A DNA stretch of 64,000 bases from Brevibacillus agri (GTDB taxonomy: Bacteria; Bacillota; Bacilli; Brevibacillales; Brevibacillaceae): assembly GCF_004117055.1 (NCBI RefSeq), contig NZ_CP026363.1, positions 456,001-520,000 of the forward strand, written 5' to 3'. Numbering within the stretch: position 1 is the stretch's first letter; each line of letters starts with the position of its first letter. Shown piece after piece: positions 46,430 to 56,805 of the stretch. Below the pieces are notes generated by a model. That model did no database searches, was not told the DNA's origin, and was given only the letters and a program-made list of their open reading frames with translations. The position numbers and the translations under genes were made by a program.

Positions 46430-47223
46430 GGGAAGTCTCTCCTTCGCGGATGTTCGCTTATCCATGTGGTTTGCATGCCCGACGAGAGCCATTCATCCGG
46501 CATCGGCTGGTCACAGACGACCGCGCTGACATCCGCCCAGCCGCAAATGCGGAAAAATTGCGTTTGGCCGATCTTGGAGGCGTCCCCCAATACGTAGACT
46601 TGCTCGGCGCGTTGCACCATCATGGTGGAGCACAACGTTTCTTCCATGTCGTAGTCGGTAAAGCCGTCAGCCGTCATTCCTCCGCAGGAAATAAACGCTT
46701 TGTCAAAATGAAAGCGCGAGAGCAGCTCGCACGTAAACGCCCCGGCGACGGATTGTTGCGCGGGATGGGTCAGGCCGCCCAGCATAATTACCTGCCCGTT
46801 GAATTGGTTCGCTTCCAACAGCTCGTTTAACAAAGAAGCAGCAGGCAGCGAATTGGTGACAATCGTCAACTGGTTTAGACCCTTGATCGCACGCGCCAGC
46901 TCCAGTGTCGTCGTCCCGACGTCGAGCGCGATCGTGTCTCCGTCAGATAAAAGCTCAGCCGCGATTTGCCCGATTTTCGTTTTCGCCGCCTGTTGAATCG
47001 CCTGTTTCTTTTCAAAGTGCGGCTCCCGATTCGCCAAATGATAAGGGATGGCTCCTCCGTACACTCGCTTTAGCATGCGCTGCTGTTCCAGTTGGTCCAG
47101 ATCGCGCCGAATAGTCTCCGGCGTCACTGCCAGGCTTTTGGCCAGATTCATCACCTGAATTTTACCGTGGCGGTTCAGTTCGTCCAAAATCACTTGCTGT
47201 CGTTCTTCAGGCAATAGTGTCAT
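46423..47223 (-). CDS. DeoR-family transcriptional regulator
   Basis: 266 residues. N-terminal HTH EERQQVILDELNRHGKIQVMNLAKSLAVTPETIRRDLDQLEQQRML, then the sugar-phosphate-isomerase-like effector domain with ALDVGTTTLELARAIKG and the TNS and GDASK motifs. It probably responds to a sugar phosphate and controls the ABC operon it sits in. Overlaps the ABC ATPase stop by 17 bases. Confidence 0.88.
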   Translation of the reverse strand: MTLLPEERQQVILDELNRHGKIQVMNLAKSLAVTPETIRRDLDQLEQQRMLKRVYGGAIPYHLANREPHFEKKQAIQQAAKTKIGQIAAELLSDGDTIALDVGTTTLELARAIKGLNQLTIVTNSLPAASLLNELLEANQFNGQVIMLGGLTHPAQQSVAGAFTCELLSRFHFDKAFISCGGMTADGFTDYDMEETLCSTMMVQRAEQVYVLGDASKIGQTQFFRICGWADVSAVVCDQPMPDEWLSSGMQTTWISEHPRRRDFPC

Positions 47224-48226
47224 AAAGCGGAATCACATCCTTGGGACATAAGTACAATGTTTTGGTTGCGCCTGCCTGCTCCGGCTCATAGGACAGGTGC
47301 AGGGAGTCCACCAGCACGGGAACTTCGCCAATGTTCAGCTCGTAACGGGTAACGTTGCCGAGCATGGTTACATGGGCAATATTTCCGGTCAAGCGGATGT
47401 CCTCCGCAGCCATCCGCTGTTCGCGAAACGTCTCCGGACGGATGGCGAAGCGTTCGGCTGCCGGAGCGGCCAGATCAGGCGCGATTCGGTTCAACTGCTC
47501 GGCGGTCAGTACGTTGTAATTCCCGATAAAACGGGCGACAAATTCCGAGCGTGGCTGGGTGTATATCTCATGCGGACTGCCGTGCTGAACGATTCGTCCG
47601 CCATTCATGATGTAGATGCGGTCACTGACAGCCATGGCCTCTTCCTGATCGTGCGTCACCAGCACCGTCGTCATGTTCAGCTCGCGTTGAATCGTGCGCA
47701 GTTGCTTTTGCAAATTTTTGCGAATCTGCGCATCCAGCGCACTGAGCGGCTCGTCCAGCAGAAGCACCTTGGGCCGCGTGACCAGAGAACGGGCGAGTGC
47801 CACGCGCTGCTGCTGACCGCCAGACAATTCACGCGGATAGTTTTGCTCTTTTCCCGTAAGCCCCACCAGTTCGATCATTTCCTGCACGCGCTGCCGAATG
47901 TCCGCCTTCGGGATTTTGTTCATTTCCAGGCCAAAGGCAATGTTTTGACTGACCGTCAGATTGGGAAAAAGCGCATACGATTGGAACACCATGCCGATCT
48001 CCCTGTTTTTGGGCGACACGTCTGTCACGTCTTTGCCGTCAATGTAGATCGTGCCCGTATCAGGGGCAGTCAGACCGCTGAGGATGCGGAGCAACGTACT
48101 TTTGCCGCACCCGCTGGGGCCAAGCAAGGTAACCAGCTCGCCTTTTTCAATGGCAAGCTCGAGCTGCTTCAGCACGTTTTGGCCGTGAAAGGTTTTGGAC
48201 AGATGTTCGATTTGGACGTAACTCAT
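47207..48226 (-). CDS. ABC transporter ATP-binding protein (PotA/AfuC/PhnT type)
   Basis: 339 residues. Walker A GPSGCGKST (36-44), signature LSGGQQQR, Walker B VLLLDEPLSALD, and a C-terminal TOBE regulatory region. Uptake-type importer. Start ATG 48226 with AAGGAGG; a one-codon TTG extension is rejected. Shares one base with the permease stop (TGATG). Confidence 0.93.
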   Translation of the reverse strand: MSYVQIEHLSKTFHGQNVLKQLELAIEKGELVTLLGPSGCGKSTLLRILSGLTAPDTGTIYIDGKDVTDVSPKNREIGMVFQSYALFPNLTVSQNIAFGLEMNKIPKADIRQRVQEMIELVGLTGKEQNYPRELSGGQQQRVALARSLVTRPKVLLLDEPLSALDAQIRKNLQKQLRTIQRELNMTTVLVTHDQEEAMAVSDRIYIMNGGRIVQHGSPHEIYTQPRSEFVARFIGNYNVLTAEQLNRIAPDLAAPAAERFAIRPETFREQRMAAEDIRLTGNIAHVTMLGNVTRYELNIGEVPVLVDSLHLSYEPEQAGATKTLYLCPKDVIPLYDTIA

Positions 48227-49014
48227 CAAGAAACCTCCTTGCGTGCGAAACTTCGGCGCGTGAATTTTACAATCAGCCCGGTGATGACAGCCATCAGGGC
48301 AAAATAAGTGACGGTAATCGCGCTGGCGATATGCCCGCTTGTCGATAGCTTGGCGTACAAATACAACTGCAAGGTTTCGAATCTGCCGCCCACCAAAATG
48401 TTAATCAGGACAAATTCCCCGAACAAAATAGAGAACGACAAGAGCGCAGACACGAGAATCCCGGACATGATATTCGGAACGATAATCCGCACGAACGCCT
48501 GCCAGCGGCTCGCGCCCAGCAGCTCGGCCGCCTCCATCAACGAACGGGCTTGCAGAGCAAGCAGGCTGTTCCGCGTTCCTTGATACAGATACGGCAGCAG
48601 ACCGACCAGATACGCTCCGGCCGTGATGAAAATCATCGGAATCCCGCTGCCTGAATAAGTGCGAATCAGGCCGACCGCCATAATGACACCCGGAACGGCG
48701 TAGGTGAGCATGACAAAAAGCTGAACGAGCCTCTCCAGCCGGGGAGCGTAGACGACGATTGAAAAAACAGCCGGAACGATAATGACGACGGCAGCGACAG
48801 TCGTCAGGGAGCTAAGCAAAAAGGAGCGTCCGAATGCCTGCAAAAACCGCGGGTCGCCATACAGCTCCGCGAACCATTTTCCCGTAAGCCCTTCCGGCAA
48901 AACCGTGCTGTTCCACTCGGTTGCCAGCGAATACAGCACGGTAGCCGCTACAGGCAAAAACAAATACAGCATGACCAACGCAAACGACAAGGACGGCAAA
49001 CCAATCCGCTTCAA
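48226..49014 (-). CDS. ABC transporter permease (second)
   Basis: 262 residues, six predicted helices. EAAELLGASRWQAFVRIIVPN is the loop that contacts the ATPase. TTG 49014 is preferred, because GGAGGG lies seven bases upstream and the ORF extension would overlap the first permease. The start codon overlaps the TGA of the first permease (TTGA). Confidence 0.85.
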   Translation of the reverse strand: MKRIGLPSLSFALVMLYLFLPVAATVLYSLATEWNSTVLPEGLTGKWFAELYGDPRFLQAFGRSFLLSSLTTVAAVVIIVPAVFSIVVYAPRLERLVQLFVMLTYAVPGVIMAVGLIRTYSGSGIPMIFITAGAYLVGLLPYLYQGTRNSLLALQARSLMEAAELLGASRWQAFVRIIVPNIMSGILVSALLSFSILFGEFVLINILVGGRFETLQLYLYAKLSTSGHIASAITVTYFALMAVITGLIVKFTRRSFARKEVS

Positions 49015-49856
49015 GACAAATCCCTCCGTATCTTCCGCGTCAGCCACTCGTTCACGAGCAGGGCTGCGGCAAGCGTCAGGCCGAGCAGGACAGCAAGCGC
49101 GCTACCAAGCTCGGGTCTGGCAAAAATGTCGCCGGAGACGAGCGCGCCAATCCGAATCGGCACGAGATTGTAGTTGCTCCCGGTGAGCGCGTAAGCCGAA
49201 GCATAGGCCCCCATCGCGTTGGCAAACAAAATGCTGAATGTGCCGACGATGCCTGGCAGCAGTACCGGGAAACCGATCCGCAGCCAAAAATTCCAGGGGC
49301 TTGCCCCAAGCAGCTCGGCCGCTTCCATCCACTGCTTCTGAATGGCGTGGTACAGAGGATACAGCAGCATCACTGCCAAAGGCAGTTGAAAGTAAATATA
49401 AACAAGCGTCAACCCGCTCCACGAATAAAGCGTAAACGATTGTCCGAAATCAATCCCCAGTTGCTTCGCGAGCAAAACAAACAGGCCACTGTTGCCCAAC
49501 AGGACAATGAAGGCAAAAGCGAGCGGGATACCTGCAAAATTGGAGGTCAGGTTCGTAATGACGAGCACTCGCTGTTGCAGAGACTGCGGGAAGCGGGTAA
49601 TCGCATAGGTAGCGAAAACAGCAGCGACGATTCCGATGAGCGAAGACAAGAGCGAGATGAGCACGCTGTTTTCAAATGCCTGCAAGTAGTACGGATTGGC
49701 AAAAATCTCGCGATAGTGACTGAATGTAAAACCGCCGTCCCCTTCGGCCTGAAAGCTCCCACCGATCATGGAAAGCAACGGGACGAGCAGAAACAGCGCG
49801 ATCATCGCAAAAAACGGAATCGTCGTGACCAAAAGCATGCTGACAAATCGTTTCAT
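49011..49856 (-). CDS. ABC transporter permease (first)
   Basis: 281 residues, six predicted helices, EAAELLGASPWNFWLRIGFPV loop. ATG 49856. Together with the second permease it forms the membrane channel of the importer. Confidence 0.9.
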   Translation of the reverse strand: MKRFVSMLLVTTIPFFAMIALFLLVPLLSMIGGSFQAEGDGGFTFSHYREIFANPYYLQAFENSVLISLLSSLIGIVAAVFATYAITRFPQSLQQRVLVITNLTSNFAGIPLAFAFIVLLGNSGLFVLLAKQLGIDFGQSFTLYSWSGLTLVYIYFQLPLAVMLLYPLYHAIQKQWMEAAELLGASPWNFWLRIGFPVLLPGIVGTFSILFANAMGAYASAYALTGSNYNLVPIRIGALVSGDIFARPELGSALAVLLGLTLAAALLVNEWLTRKIRRDLS

Positions 49857-49892
49857 CGCAAAAGCTCCTTTCTGAGCGGAAAAGACGCCCCC

Positions 49893-50726
49893 TCAGGGAG
49901 ACGTCTTGCTCTGCCCGGATACCGTCAATGGCTGCATCGCTTCCGAGGGGGAGATGCCGAGCAGTTGGCAGGCAAACGGAGCCACCTGCAATTGCGGGAT
50001 CGCCACCTCGCGTATCCCCGGAGATACCCGGTTGCTGATGACAAACAGGGGAACGTCCCGGTCAGCGCTAGACGTACCGCCGTGATTTCCGTCCGCTGTC
50101 ATTCCGTGATCGGCTGTTACGATTATTTGATAGCCCGCGTCGATCCACGCGGGAAGCACGTTTGCCAGGATCGAATCTGCCGCCAGAACGCGGTTGCGAT
50201 AGCGCGCGGAATCCGCCGTATGCTTGTGGCCGTCATCGTCAATGTTCATGGAGTGGACGTAAAGAAAATCCGGATTGAATCCATGCAACAAAAAGTTGGC
50301 GTCGGCAAACAGGTGAGTATCCGGATAGTGATCTTCCCAGTAAAACATCCCGTGTTGTATCGGCTTGTCCGTGTTCAACTGGATGCGGTCGTGAAACGGG
50401 CTGAACGGAGCCTTGTTGTACAGCTCGCTCACCCAGCAATAAGCGGCAGCAGCGTTGGACATCCCGTTTTTGCGCGTCAGGTGGAACAGACTCTCCTGAT
50501 GCGAAAGCCGCACCGCCTGATTGCTGGAAATCCCGTTTTTCCACGCAGGGGTTCCCGTCAAAAGAACCTCGTACAAAGGCCGGGAGAGACTGGGCAATTC
50601 CGAGCGCACCTGGAAGCGGGCAGCGAAGCCGTACTCGACCAGATGATGCATGTACCCCATGTGCGAGACAGCCGTGTCGAATCTCAATCCGTCGAGCACA
50701 ATCATGGCGAGCTTGTTAGCGGACAT
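49893..50726 (-). CDS. Alkaline-phosphatase-superfamily phosphodiesterase/nucleotide pyrophosphatase-like protein
   Basis: 277 residues. Metal and nucleophile motifs: MIVLDGLRFD, SLSRPLYEVLLTGTPAWKNGI (Thr/Ser nucleophile region), DDDGHKH, TADHGMT and RDVPL. No signal peptide, so cytosolic. It probably splits a phosphodiester or phosphonate taken up by the importer. Overlaps the binding-protein gene by 11 bases and is in the same operon. Confidence 0.82.
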   Translation of the reverse strand: MSANKLAMIVLDGLRFDTAVSHMGYMHHLVEYGFAARFQVRSELPSLSRPLYEVLLTGTPAWKNGISSNQAVRLSHQESLFHLTRKNGMSNAAAAYCWVSELYNKAPFSPFHDRIQLNTDKPIQHGMFYWEDHYPDTHLFADANFLLHGFNPDFLYVHSMNIDDDGHKHTADSARYRNRVLAADSILANVLPAWIDAGYQIIVTADHGMTADGNHGGTSSADRDVPLFVISNRVSPGIREVAIPQLQVAPFACQLLGISPSEAMQPLTVSGQSKTSP

Positions 50727-51813
50727 GGATCAACACCTGCTCTTGCCATAGCTGCGGCAATTTTTTCGCTGTCTCTTCCCATGCATTCAAATCGCCAACC
50801 GGACGCGCATTTTTGTACATTTCTTCCGGGAGCAGCTTGGCCTTGGCAGACTCGTCAAGCTTGGCATTCGCGCGAATGGGTCTGGCATAGCCGCGAGCCA
50901 GATTGGACTGTCCGGCATCGGAGAGGATGTATTCACGTGCCAGCATCGCGGCGTGCGGATGCTTGGCGTACTTGTTGATAAGCGTAGCGTACCCGCTGCT
51001 GACCGATGCTTCTTCCGGGATGATGACGTCAAAGCGGTTTTTGTCGATTTTGTCACGGTAGCCGAGCGCGTTGAAGTCCCACACGATGGCAACTTCGATT
51101 TCGCCCTTCTCCAGATTGGCAAGGCTCGGGTCGCTCGTGCTGAGTCGCTTGTTTTTCGCTAGGTCAGCAAAAAAGTCAACGCCGGGCTGAATATTTTTCT
51201 CGTCTCCCCCGTGGGCATAAGCGGCGGCCAGAACGGCAAACTGCGCCTGATTCGCTTTCATGACGTCGCCAATCGCGATCTTGTAGCTTCCGCTTTTCAG
51301 ATCAGCCCACGACTTGGGAGGATTTTGCACTTTGGTCTTGTCGGTGAGAAAAGCGAGCGTTCCAGTATAGCCGAGCACCCAGTGCCCTTCATCGTCCTTT
51401 GCCCAGTCGGGAATGTCGTTCCAGTAGGAGGTTTTGTAAGGCAGCGTCAGCCCTTTTTGTTTGGCTAACGGTCCAAATGCGATGCCCACGTCGCCGATAT
51501 CTGCTGTGGCGTCTTCTTTTTCTGCTTCAAACTTGGCCAATTCCTCTGCGCTCGACATGTCGGTGTCCGTATGCTTCAAGCCGTATTCCTTCTGGAGATT
51601 GCCCCATGTCTCTCCCCAGTTTGCCCACGTGTCCGGCATCCCTACAGAGTTGACTTCGCCCTCCTGCTTCGCTTTTTCCACGATTTGCTCCAGGGTCAAT
51701 TGCGACGTATCCAGAGTAGCGTCTGATTTCGTCTCGGTGGCACATCCGGCAAGCAGTAAAACGGATGTTACGACAGCAACGGTTCGTTTCCAGCCCAACT
51801 GGTTCCCTCTCAT
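50716..51813 (-). CDS. ABC transporter substrate-binding lipoprotein
   Basis: 365 residues. Signal peptide with lipobox LLLAGC (cysteine ~24), then a type II periplasmic-binding fold: EQIVEKAKQEGEVNSVGMP, DIGDVGIAFGP, WVLGYTGTLAF, and ANLEKGEIEVAIVWDFNAL. Similar in class to Fe(III), polyamine, and 2-aminoethylphosphonate-binding proteins. First gene of the operon. The substrate is not known; the phosphodiesterase and PHP enzymes point to a phosphorus compound. Confidence 0.85.
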   Translation of the reverse strand: MRGNQLGWKRTVAVVTSVLLLAGCATETKSDATLDTSQLTLEQIVEKAKQEGEVNSVGMPDTWANWGETWGNLQKEYGLKHTDTDMSSAEELAKFEAEKEDATADIGDVGIAFGPLAKQKGLTLPYKTSYWNDIPDWAKDDEGHWVLGYTGTLAFLTDKTKVQNPPKSWADLKSGSYKIAIGDVMKANQAQFAVLAAAYAHGGDEKNIQPGVDFFADLAKNKRLSTSDPSLANLEKGEIEVAIVWDFNALGYRDKIDKNRFDVIIPEEASVSSGYATLINKYAKHPHAAMLAREYILSDAGQSNLARGYARPIRANAKLDESAKAKLLPEEMYKNARPVGDLNAWEETAKKLPQLWQEQVLIHVR

Positions 51814-51933
51814 CTTTTAAGGCCCCTTTTCGTTTTTATTTGTGTTTGATCGTTTTGTTTTTTCGTCTATCATCGTAAACAACCAAAATGAAACTGATAT
51901 AAATGGGTTGTAAAGAAGCGATTAAGACTCTGT

Positions 51934-52060
51934 GAAAAAAGAAAAGCGGCCCTCTGCTGCCAGAGAACCGCGTCGCGTCCGAAAAAAAGCGATGATCGTT
52001 TTCACTCTTGTTGAAAAACGAAGAAGAACTAGGGGTAGTCGCACCCCTAGTCCGTTTATC
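51934..52060 (-). terminator. Tandem terminators after aceA, and the ABC operon leader
   Basis: On the minus strand, ACTAGGGGT-GCGACT-ACCCCTAGT (about 52026-52055) is followed by a second hairpin GCGG-CTCTG-GCAG-CAGAG-CCGC with TTTTCTTTTTT (about 51934-51970). The interval 51814-51933 holds the untranslated leader of the binding-protein gene, with AAACGA repeats that could be DeoR sites. Confidence 0.7.
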
Positions 52061-52073
52061 GTGCTTCTTCTGT

Positions 52074-53363
52074 TTAGTTGTGAGCGAACTGCTCTTCTTC
52101 TGTCGACCCGGTCAAAGCTGTGGTCGAAGAAGTTCCGCCAGCGATCACTTGCGCTACTTCATCGAAATAGCCAGTGCCAACTTCACGCTGATGGCGAGTC
52201 GCGGTATAGCCGTGAACCTCGCTAGCAAATTCGGCCTGCTGCAATTCGGAGTAAGCAGCCATTCCGCGATCGCGGTAGCCGCGCGCCAGCTCGAACATGC
52301 CGTAGTTCAGGGCGTGGAAGCCTGCGAGCGTTACGAACTGGAACTTGTAGCCCATCTCTCCCAGCTCCTCCTGGAAGCGAGCGATCGATTCCTCGTCGAG
52401 CTTTTTCTTCCAGTTGAAGGACGGGGAGCAGTTGTAGGCAAGCAGCTTGCCTGGATATTGGGCATGGATCGCTTCTGCAAAGCGGCGTGCTTCCTCCAGG
52501 TTTGGCTCGGAAGTTTCGCACCAGATCAGGTCTGCATACGGAGCGTAAGCGAGTCCGCGGGCAATCGCCGCGTCCAGCCCCCCGCGGAGGCGGAAAAAGC
52601 CTTCTGGAGTGCGCTCGCCGGTGAGGAACGGCTGGTCTTGCGGATCGACGTCGCTCGTAATCAGGAAAGCGCCGTTTGCGTCTGTACGCGCTACGATGAT
52701 GGTCGGAACGCCCATGACGTCAGCAGCCAAGCGAGCGGAAATCAGGTTGCGGACAGCAGCCTGCGTCGGGATCAGCACTTTCCCGCCCATGTGGCCGCAT
52801 TTTTTCTCGGAAGCGAGCTGGTCTTCAAAATGCACGCCGGCAGCTCCCGCTTCGATCATGCTTTTCATCAGCTCAAACACGTTCAGTGGCCCGCCGAAGC
52901 CCGCTTCCGCGTCAGCGACAATCGGAGCAAACCAGTACGTATCTGTACCGCCTTCGGATTGGTCGATCTGGTCTGCACGCTGCAGAGCCTGGTTGATTCT
53001 TTTTACGACATGAGGAACGCTGTTTGCCGGGTAGAGGCTTTGATCGGGATACATTTGACCGGAGAGGTTCGCGTCTGCCGCCACTTGCCAGCCGCTCAAG
53101 TAAATCGCCTTCAGTCCCGCTTTTACTTGCTGGATGGCCTGATTCCCGGTCAAAGCCCCCAACGCTTTGATGTGATGCTCGGTATGCAGCAGGTTCCACA
53201 GTCGCTCCGCACCCAACCGAGCCAACGTATGCTCGATTTGCACAGACCCGCGCAGGCGGTAAACGTCCTCAGCCGAATACGTCCGGGTAATTCCCTGGAA
53301 ACGCTCGGTTTGCCAGCTTTGTTCAATCTGTTGAATCGCTTCCTGCTTTGTTTGTTTGCTCAT
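52074..53363 (-). CDS. aceA: Isocitrate lyase
   Basis: 429 residues. Splits isocitrate to succinate and glyoxylate, the first step of the glyoxylate shunt. Signature KKCGHMGGK with catalytic cysteine, and [13 protein letters not shown] 53363. Follows aceB by 36 bp on the same strand, so an aceBA operon. Not present in B. subtilis 168. Confidence 0.97.
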   Translation of the reverse strand: MSKQTKQEAIQQIEQSWQTERFQGITRTYSAEDVYRLRGSVQIEHTLARLGAERLWNLLHTEHHIKALGALTGNQAIQQVKAGLKAIYLSGWQVAADANLSGQMYPDQSLYPANSVPHVVKRINQALQRADQIDQSEGGTDTYWFAPIVADAEAGFGGPLNVFELMKSMIEAGAAGVHFEDQLASEKKCGHMGGKVLIPTQAAVRNLISARLAADVMGVPTIIVARTDANGAFLITSDVDPQDQPFLTGERTPEGFFRLRGGLDAAIARGLAYAPYADLIWCETSEPNLEEARRFAEAIHAQYPGKLLAYNCSPSFNWKKKLDEESIARFQEELGEMGYKFQFVTLAGFHALNYGMFELARGYRDRGMAAYSELQQAEFASEVHGYTATRHQREVGTGYFDEVAQVIAGGTSSTTALTGSTEEEQFAHN

Positions 53364-53399
53364 TTTCTTTTTCCCCCACTCGTTTTTTTATGATTGTTA

Positions 53400-55007
53400 T
53401 TAAAGATAGCGATAGCCCGGTACAGTCAGAAAATCTTCGAAGTCGTCTTCTGTCACCAGCTTCAGGAACAGCTCGCCGGCAACCTGAAATTTGCTGTTTT
53501 CATAACGCTCCTGGCCAATCGCTTGTTTCAATGCCTGCAATTCCTCGCTCAGCCATTGCTTGACCAGACCCTCGGTGATCTTTCGGCCATCCTGGAGCAC
53601 CCCTTGTCGATGGCGAATCCAGTGCCACACCTGAGCCCGGGAAATTTCCGCGGTCGCCGCATCCTCCATCAGATTGTGGATCGGCACTGCGCCATACCCG
53701 CGCAGCCACGCTTCGATGTACTGCAAGCCTACGCTGATGTTGGTGCGCACGCCTTCTTCTGTGATGACGCCCTCTGGTACAGCCAGCAGGTCGCTTGCCG
53801 ACACCTGCACATCCTCGCGTTTATACCAGATTTGGTTCGGCTCTCTCATCAAACGGTTGAAAACTTCCATCGCCACAGGCACCAGTGCGGGATGGGCTAC
53901 CCACGTGCCGTCGTGCCCGTCGTAAGCTTCCCGCTCCTTGTCAGCGCGTACTTTGGCGAGCGCTTCTTCATTTTTGACCGGGTCGTTTTTCACCGGAATC
54001 TGGGCCGCCATCCCGCCGATGCAAGGAGCCTGGCGTTTATGGCACGTTTTCACCGCCAAAGTGGTGTAGGCCCTCATAAACGGAACCGTCATCGTCACTT
54101 GCGCCCGGTCAGGGGTGATGACATCCGGCTGATTCCGCAGCTTTTTAATGTAGCTGAAAATGTAATCCCAACGCCCGCAATTCAGGCCTGCACTATGCTC
54201 CCGCAGCTCATACAAAATCTCATCCATCTCAAAGGCAGCGAGAATCGTTTCGATCAGAACCGTCGCCCGAATCGTCCCGCGCGGAATATTCAGCTCCTCC
54301 TGAGCGAACACAAATACATCGTTCCAGAGGCGCGCTTCCAGGTGGCTTTCCAGCTTCGGCAAGTAGAAGTACGGGGCTGTCTTGTTCGCGATCAAGGCAT
54401 CGACGTTGTGGTAAAAGTAGAGGCCAAAGTCGAGCAGGCTGCCGGAAATCGGCTTTTGATCGAGAAGGATGTGTTTTTCGTCGAGGTGCCAGCCACGCGG
54501 CCGTACGATCAATACCGCTGTCTTCTCATTGAGGGTGTATTGCTTTCCTTCCGGGCTGGTGTATGAGATGTTGCGGCGGACAGCGTCCTTCATGTTGATC
54601 TGGCCTTGAATCGTATTTTCCCAAGTAGGCGAGTTTGCGTCCTCAAAGTCTGCCATGAAGAGACGTGCGCCCGAATTGAGTGCGTTGATAACCATTTTGC
54701 GGTCGCCGGACGGCCCGGTAATCTCCACTCGGCGATCCAGCAGATCATGCGGAAGCGGAGCTACCGTCCAATCTCCGTTGCGAATCTCGGCTGTTTCCGG
54801 CAAAAAGTCGGGCAGTTGCCCCGCATCTATTTTCAATTGGCGTTCCTCGCGAGCGGCAAGCAATTGCTGCCTTCTGTCGCCGAATTTTTGCTCCAGCTTG
54901 ATGACGAACTGGATCGCTTCCGGTGTGAGAATATCCTCGAAGCCGGAGCGCATCTCGCCGGTAATCTGAATTTCCAGCGGATATGGATTGGTTGGAATCG
55001 TAGTCAA
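53400..55007 (-). CDS. aceB: Malate synthase A
   Basis: 535 residues. Condenses glyoxylate with acetyl-Co[34 protein letters not shown], and [44 protein letters not shown] match the malate synthase A family. TTG 55007 with GGTGAACAGG. Upstream direct repeats may be operators. Confidence 0.97.
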   Translation of the reverse strand: MTTIPTNPYPLEIQITGEMRSGFEDILTPEAIQFVIKLEQKFGDRRQQLLAAREERQLKIDAGQLPDFLPETAEIRNGDWTVAPLPHDLLDRRVEITGPSGDRKMVINALNSGARLFMADFEDANSPTWENTIQGQINMKDAVRRNISYTSPEGKQYTLNEKTAVLIVRPRGWHLDEKHILLDQKPISGSLLDFGLYFYHNVDALIANKTAPYFYLPKLESHLEARLWNDVFVFAQEELNIPRGTIRATVLIETILAAFEMDEILYELREHSAGLNCGRWDYIFSYIKKLRNQPDVITPDRAQVTMTVPFMRAYTTLAVKTCHKRQAPCIGGMAAQIPVKNDPVKNEEALAKVRADKEREAYDGHDGTWVAHPALVPVAMEVFNRLMREPNQIWYKREDVQVSASDLLAVPEGVITEEGVRTNISVGLQYIEAWLRGYGAVPIHNLMEDAATAEISRAQVWHWIRHRQGVLQDGRKITEGLVKQWLSEELQALKQAIGQERYENSKFQVAGELFLKLVTEDDFEDFLTVPGYRYL

Positions 55008-55036
55008 ACCTGTTCACCTTCCCTTGATAACATCTG

Positions 55037-55082
55037 AATTATTATGGTACAGATCGAATTTTGTCCAATTATTATAGTACAG
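55037..55082 (-). promoter_or_regulatory. Direct repeats and -10 box before aceB
   Basis: AATTATTATGGTACAG (55037-55052) and AATTATTATAGTACAG (55067-55082) differ by one base and are 30 bp apart (about three helical turns). On the minus strand the second holds TATAAT (55071-55076). Candidate operator for the glyoxylate operon; the regulator is unknown. Confidence 0.65.
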
Positions 55083-55100
55083 AAGATTCAAAAAAATGGC

Positions 55101-55253
55101 TTAATCCTGATATCCGCTGCCACTGCAATGACTGCAGCTCACATGTCCGTCCCCCAAGCAATGATGGCAAGCCGCTCCGTTGTCATCATGACCAACGCCT
55201 CCGCATCGTGGGCAATTCTGTTCGCCGTTTCCTTCACACCGATAGCAGTCCAT
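55101..55253 (-). CDS. Small DnaJ-type zinc-finger protein
   Basis: 50 residues. Four CxxC or CxxC-like motifs with glycine-rich spacing: CYRCEGNGE, CPRCGGVG, CHHCLGDG, CSHCSGSG, giving two four-cysteine zinc sites as in the central region of DnaJ. ATG 55253 with GGAGGG; a 28-codon extension is rejected. Resembles short YuiA-like proteins; function unknown. Confidence 0.75.
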   Translation of the reverse strand: MDCYRCEGNGEQNCPRCGGVGHDDNGAACHHCLGDGHVSCSHCSGSGYQD

Positions 55254-55417
55254 TTCCCATTCCCTCCATATCTGTATTAAAACAATGTTCTTTTGATTTG
55301 TTTTTATTATATAACAGGGATTAGTACAGTGCAACACAATTTTCTAAAAATTATAACTGTATTAGAACACATTTTCCAAGCTGCCTTTTCCCCCTGCTCT
55401 CTCGCCTTTTCGCCGCC

Positions 55418-55460
55418 CAAAAAGAAAGCAGCCTCTGATCCAAACAAAGATCAAAGGCTG
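55418..55460 (-). terminator. Terminator after serS
   Basis: GCAGCCTTTGATC / GATCAGAGGCTGC hairpin, then TTTCTTTTTG on the minus strand. Confidence 0.85.
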
Positions 55461-55491
55461 CTGTGCTTATTTATGGGGTTCTTCCCCCCGC

Positions 55492-56772
55492 TTATTTCGG
55501 CTCGATTTTTGCTACTCCGCCCATGTACGGACGCAGCACTTCCGGAATGGTGATGCTTCCGTCCGCTTCCTGGTAGTTTTCCAAAATCGCCGCTACTGTA
55601 CGGCCGATGGCGAGGCCCGAGCCGTTCAGTGTATGCACGAATTCCGGCTTCGATTTGGTGTCGCGGCGGAAACGAATATTGGCGCGGCGAGCCTGGAAGT
55701 CTTCGAAGTTCGAGCAAGACGAGATTTCGCGGTACGTATTCGAGCTTGGAATCCATACCTCCAGATCGAATTTCTTCGCTGCCGTAAATCCGAGGTCGCC
55801 CGTGCACATGCTCATGACACGGTACGGAAGTCCAAGCAGTTGCAGTACCTTCTCTGCGTTTTTCACCAGCTTATCCAGCTCATCATACGAATCTTCCGGT
55901 TTGACGAATTTCACCAACTCCACTTTGTTGAATTGGTGCTGGCGAATCAGCCCGCGTGTATCGCGACCAGCCGATCCCGCTTCCGAACGGAAACAAGCGC
56001 TGAAAGCAGCATAGTATCGCGGCAAATCTGCTCCATCCATAATTTCATCCCGGTGCATGTTGGTGACAGGCACCTCTGCGGTAGGAATCAGGAAGTAGTC
56101 TGGTCCCTCCAGCTTGAAAGCATCTTCCTCAAACTTCGGCAACTGTCCGGTTCCGGTCATGCTTGCGCGGTTTACGATGTATGGCGGGATGACTTCCTCG
56201 TATCCGTGCTCGGTGGCATGCAGGTCCATCATGAAGTTCATCAATGCGCGCTCCAGGCGAGCTCCCAGTCCTTTGTAAAAGACAAAGCGGCTTCCGGTTA
56301 CTTTTGCAGCCGTCTCAAAATCGAGAATCCCTGCCTGGCTGGCCAGCTCCCAATGCGGTTTGGTCTCGAAGCCAAAGCTGCGCGGCTCGCCCCACGTCCA
56401 TGCCACCACGTTGTCGTCTTCAGAAGTCCCAATCGGCGTGCTTTCGTGCGGCAGGTTTGGCAGGCTCAGCAAAATGAATTCCAACTGCTCATCCAGCTTG
56501 CGCAGCTCTTCGTCCAGCTTCTTGATGCGTTCGTTTACTTCTTTCATTTCCGCGATCAGGTGGTCGGCATTCTCTTTGTTCCGCTTCATGACTGCTACTT
56601 GCTCAGACACGGTATTCCGTTTATTTTTCAGCGCCTCTGCTTCCTGAATCACTTGACGGCGTTTTTCATCGACCTCTGCAAATTGATCCAGAGCGGAAAT
56701 ATCTTCATTGCGATGCGCCAAACGGCGTTTTACTTCCTCCAAATCTTGCCGCAGTACTTTTACGTCCAACAT
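55492..56772 (-). CDS. serS: Seryl-tRNA synthetase
   Basis: 426 residues. N-terminal coiled-coil arm (~1-110, heptads in [24 protein letters not shown]) that reads the long variable arm, then class II motifs: motif 2 [21 protein letters not shown] and motif 3 [18 protein letters not shown]. Start ATG 56772 with GGAGGG; a 39-codon extension is rejected. A serine T-box lies upstream. Confidence 0.97.
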   Translation of the reverse strand: MLDVKVLRQDLEEVKRRLAHRNEDISALDQFAEVDEKRRQVIQEAEALKNKRNTVSEQVAVMKRNKENADHLIAEMKEVNERIKKLDEELRKLDEQLEFILLSLPNLPHESTPIGTSEDDNVVAWTWGEPRSFGFETKPHWELASQAGILDFETAAKVTGSRFVFYKGLGARLERALMNFMMDLHATEHGYEEVIPPYIVNRASMTGTGQLPKFEEDAFKLEGPDYFLIPTAEVPVTNMHRDEIMDGADLPRYYAAFSACFRSEAGSAGRDTRGLIRQHQFNKVELVKFVKPEDSYDELDKLVKNAEKVLQLLGLPYRVMSMCTGDLGFTAAKKFDLEVWIPSSNTYREISSCSNFEDFQARRANIRFRRDTKSKPEFVHTLNGSGLAIGRTVAAILENYQEADGSITIPEVLRPYMGGVAKIEPK

Positions 56773-56805
56773 GTTCGAATCCCTCCGAATCCATAATAAA
56801 AATGC

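Noticed and set aside
49347..50978. 543-codon plus-strand open frame opposite the ABC permease and phosphodiesterase
   Set aside because: Mirror of well-supported minus-strand genes.
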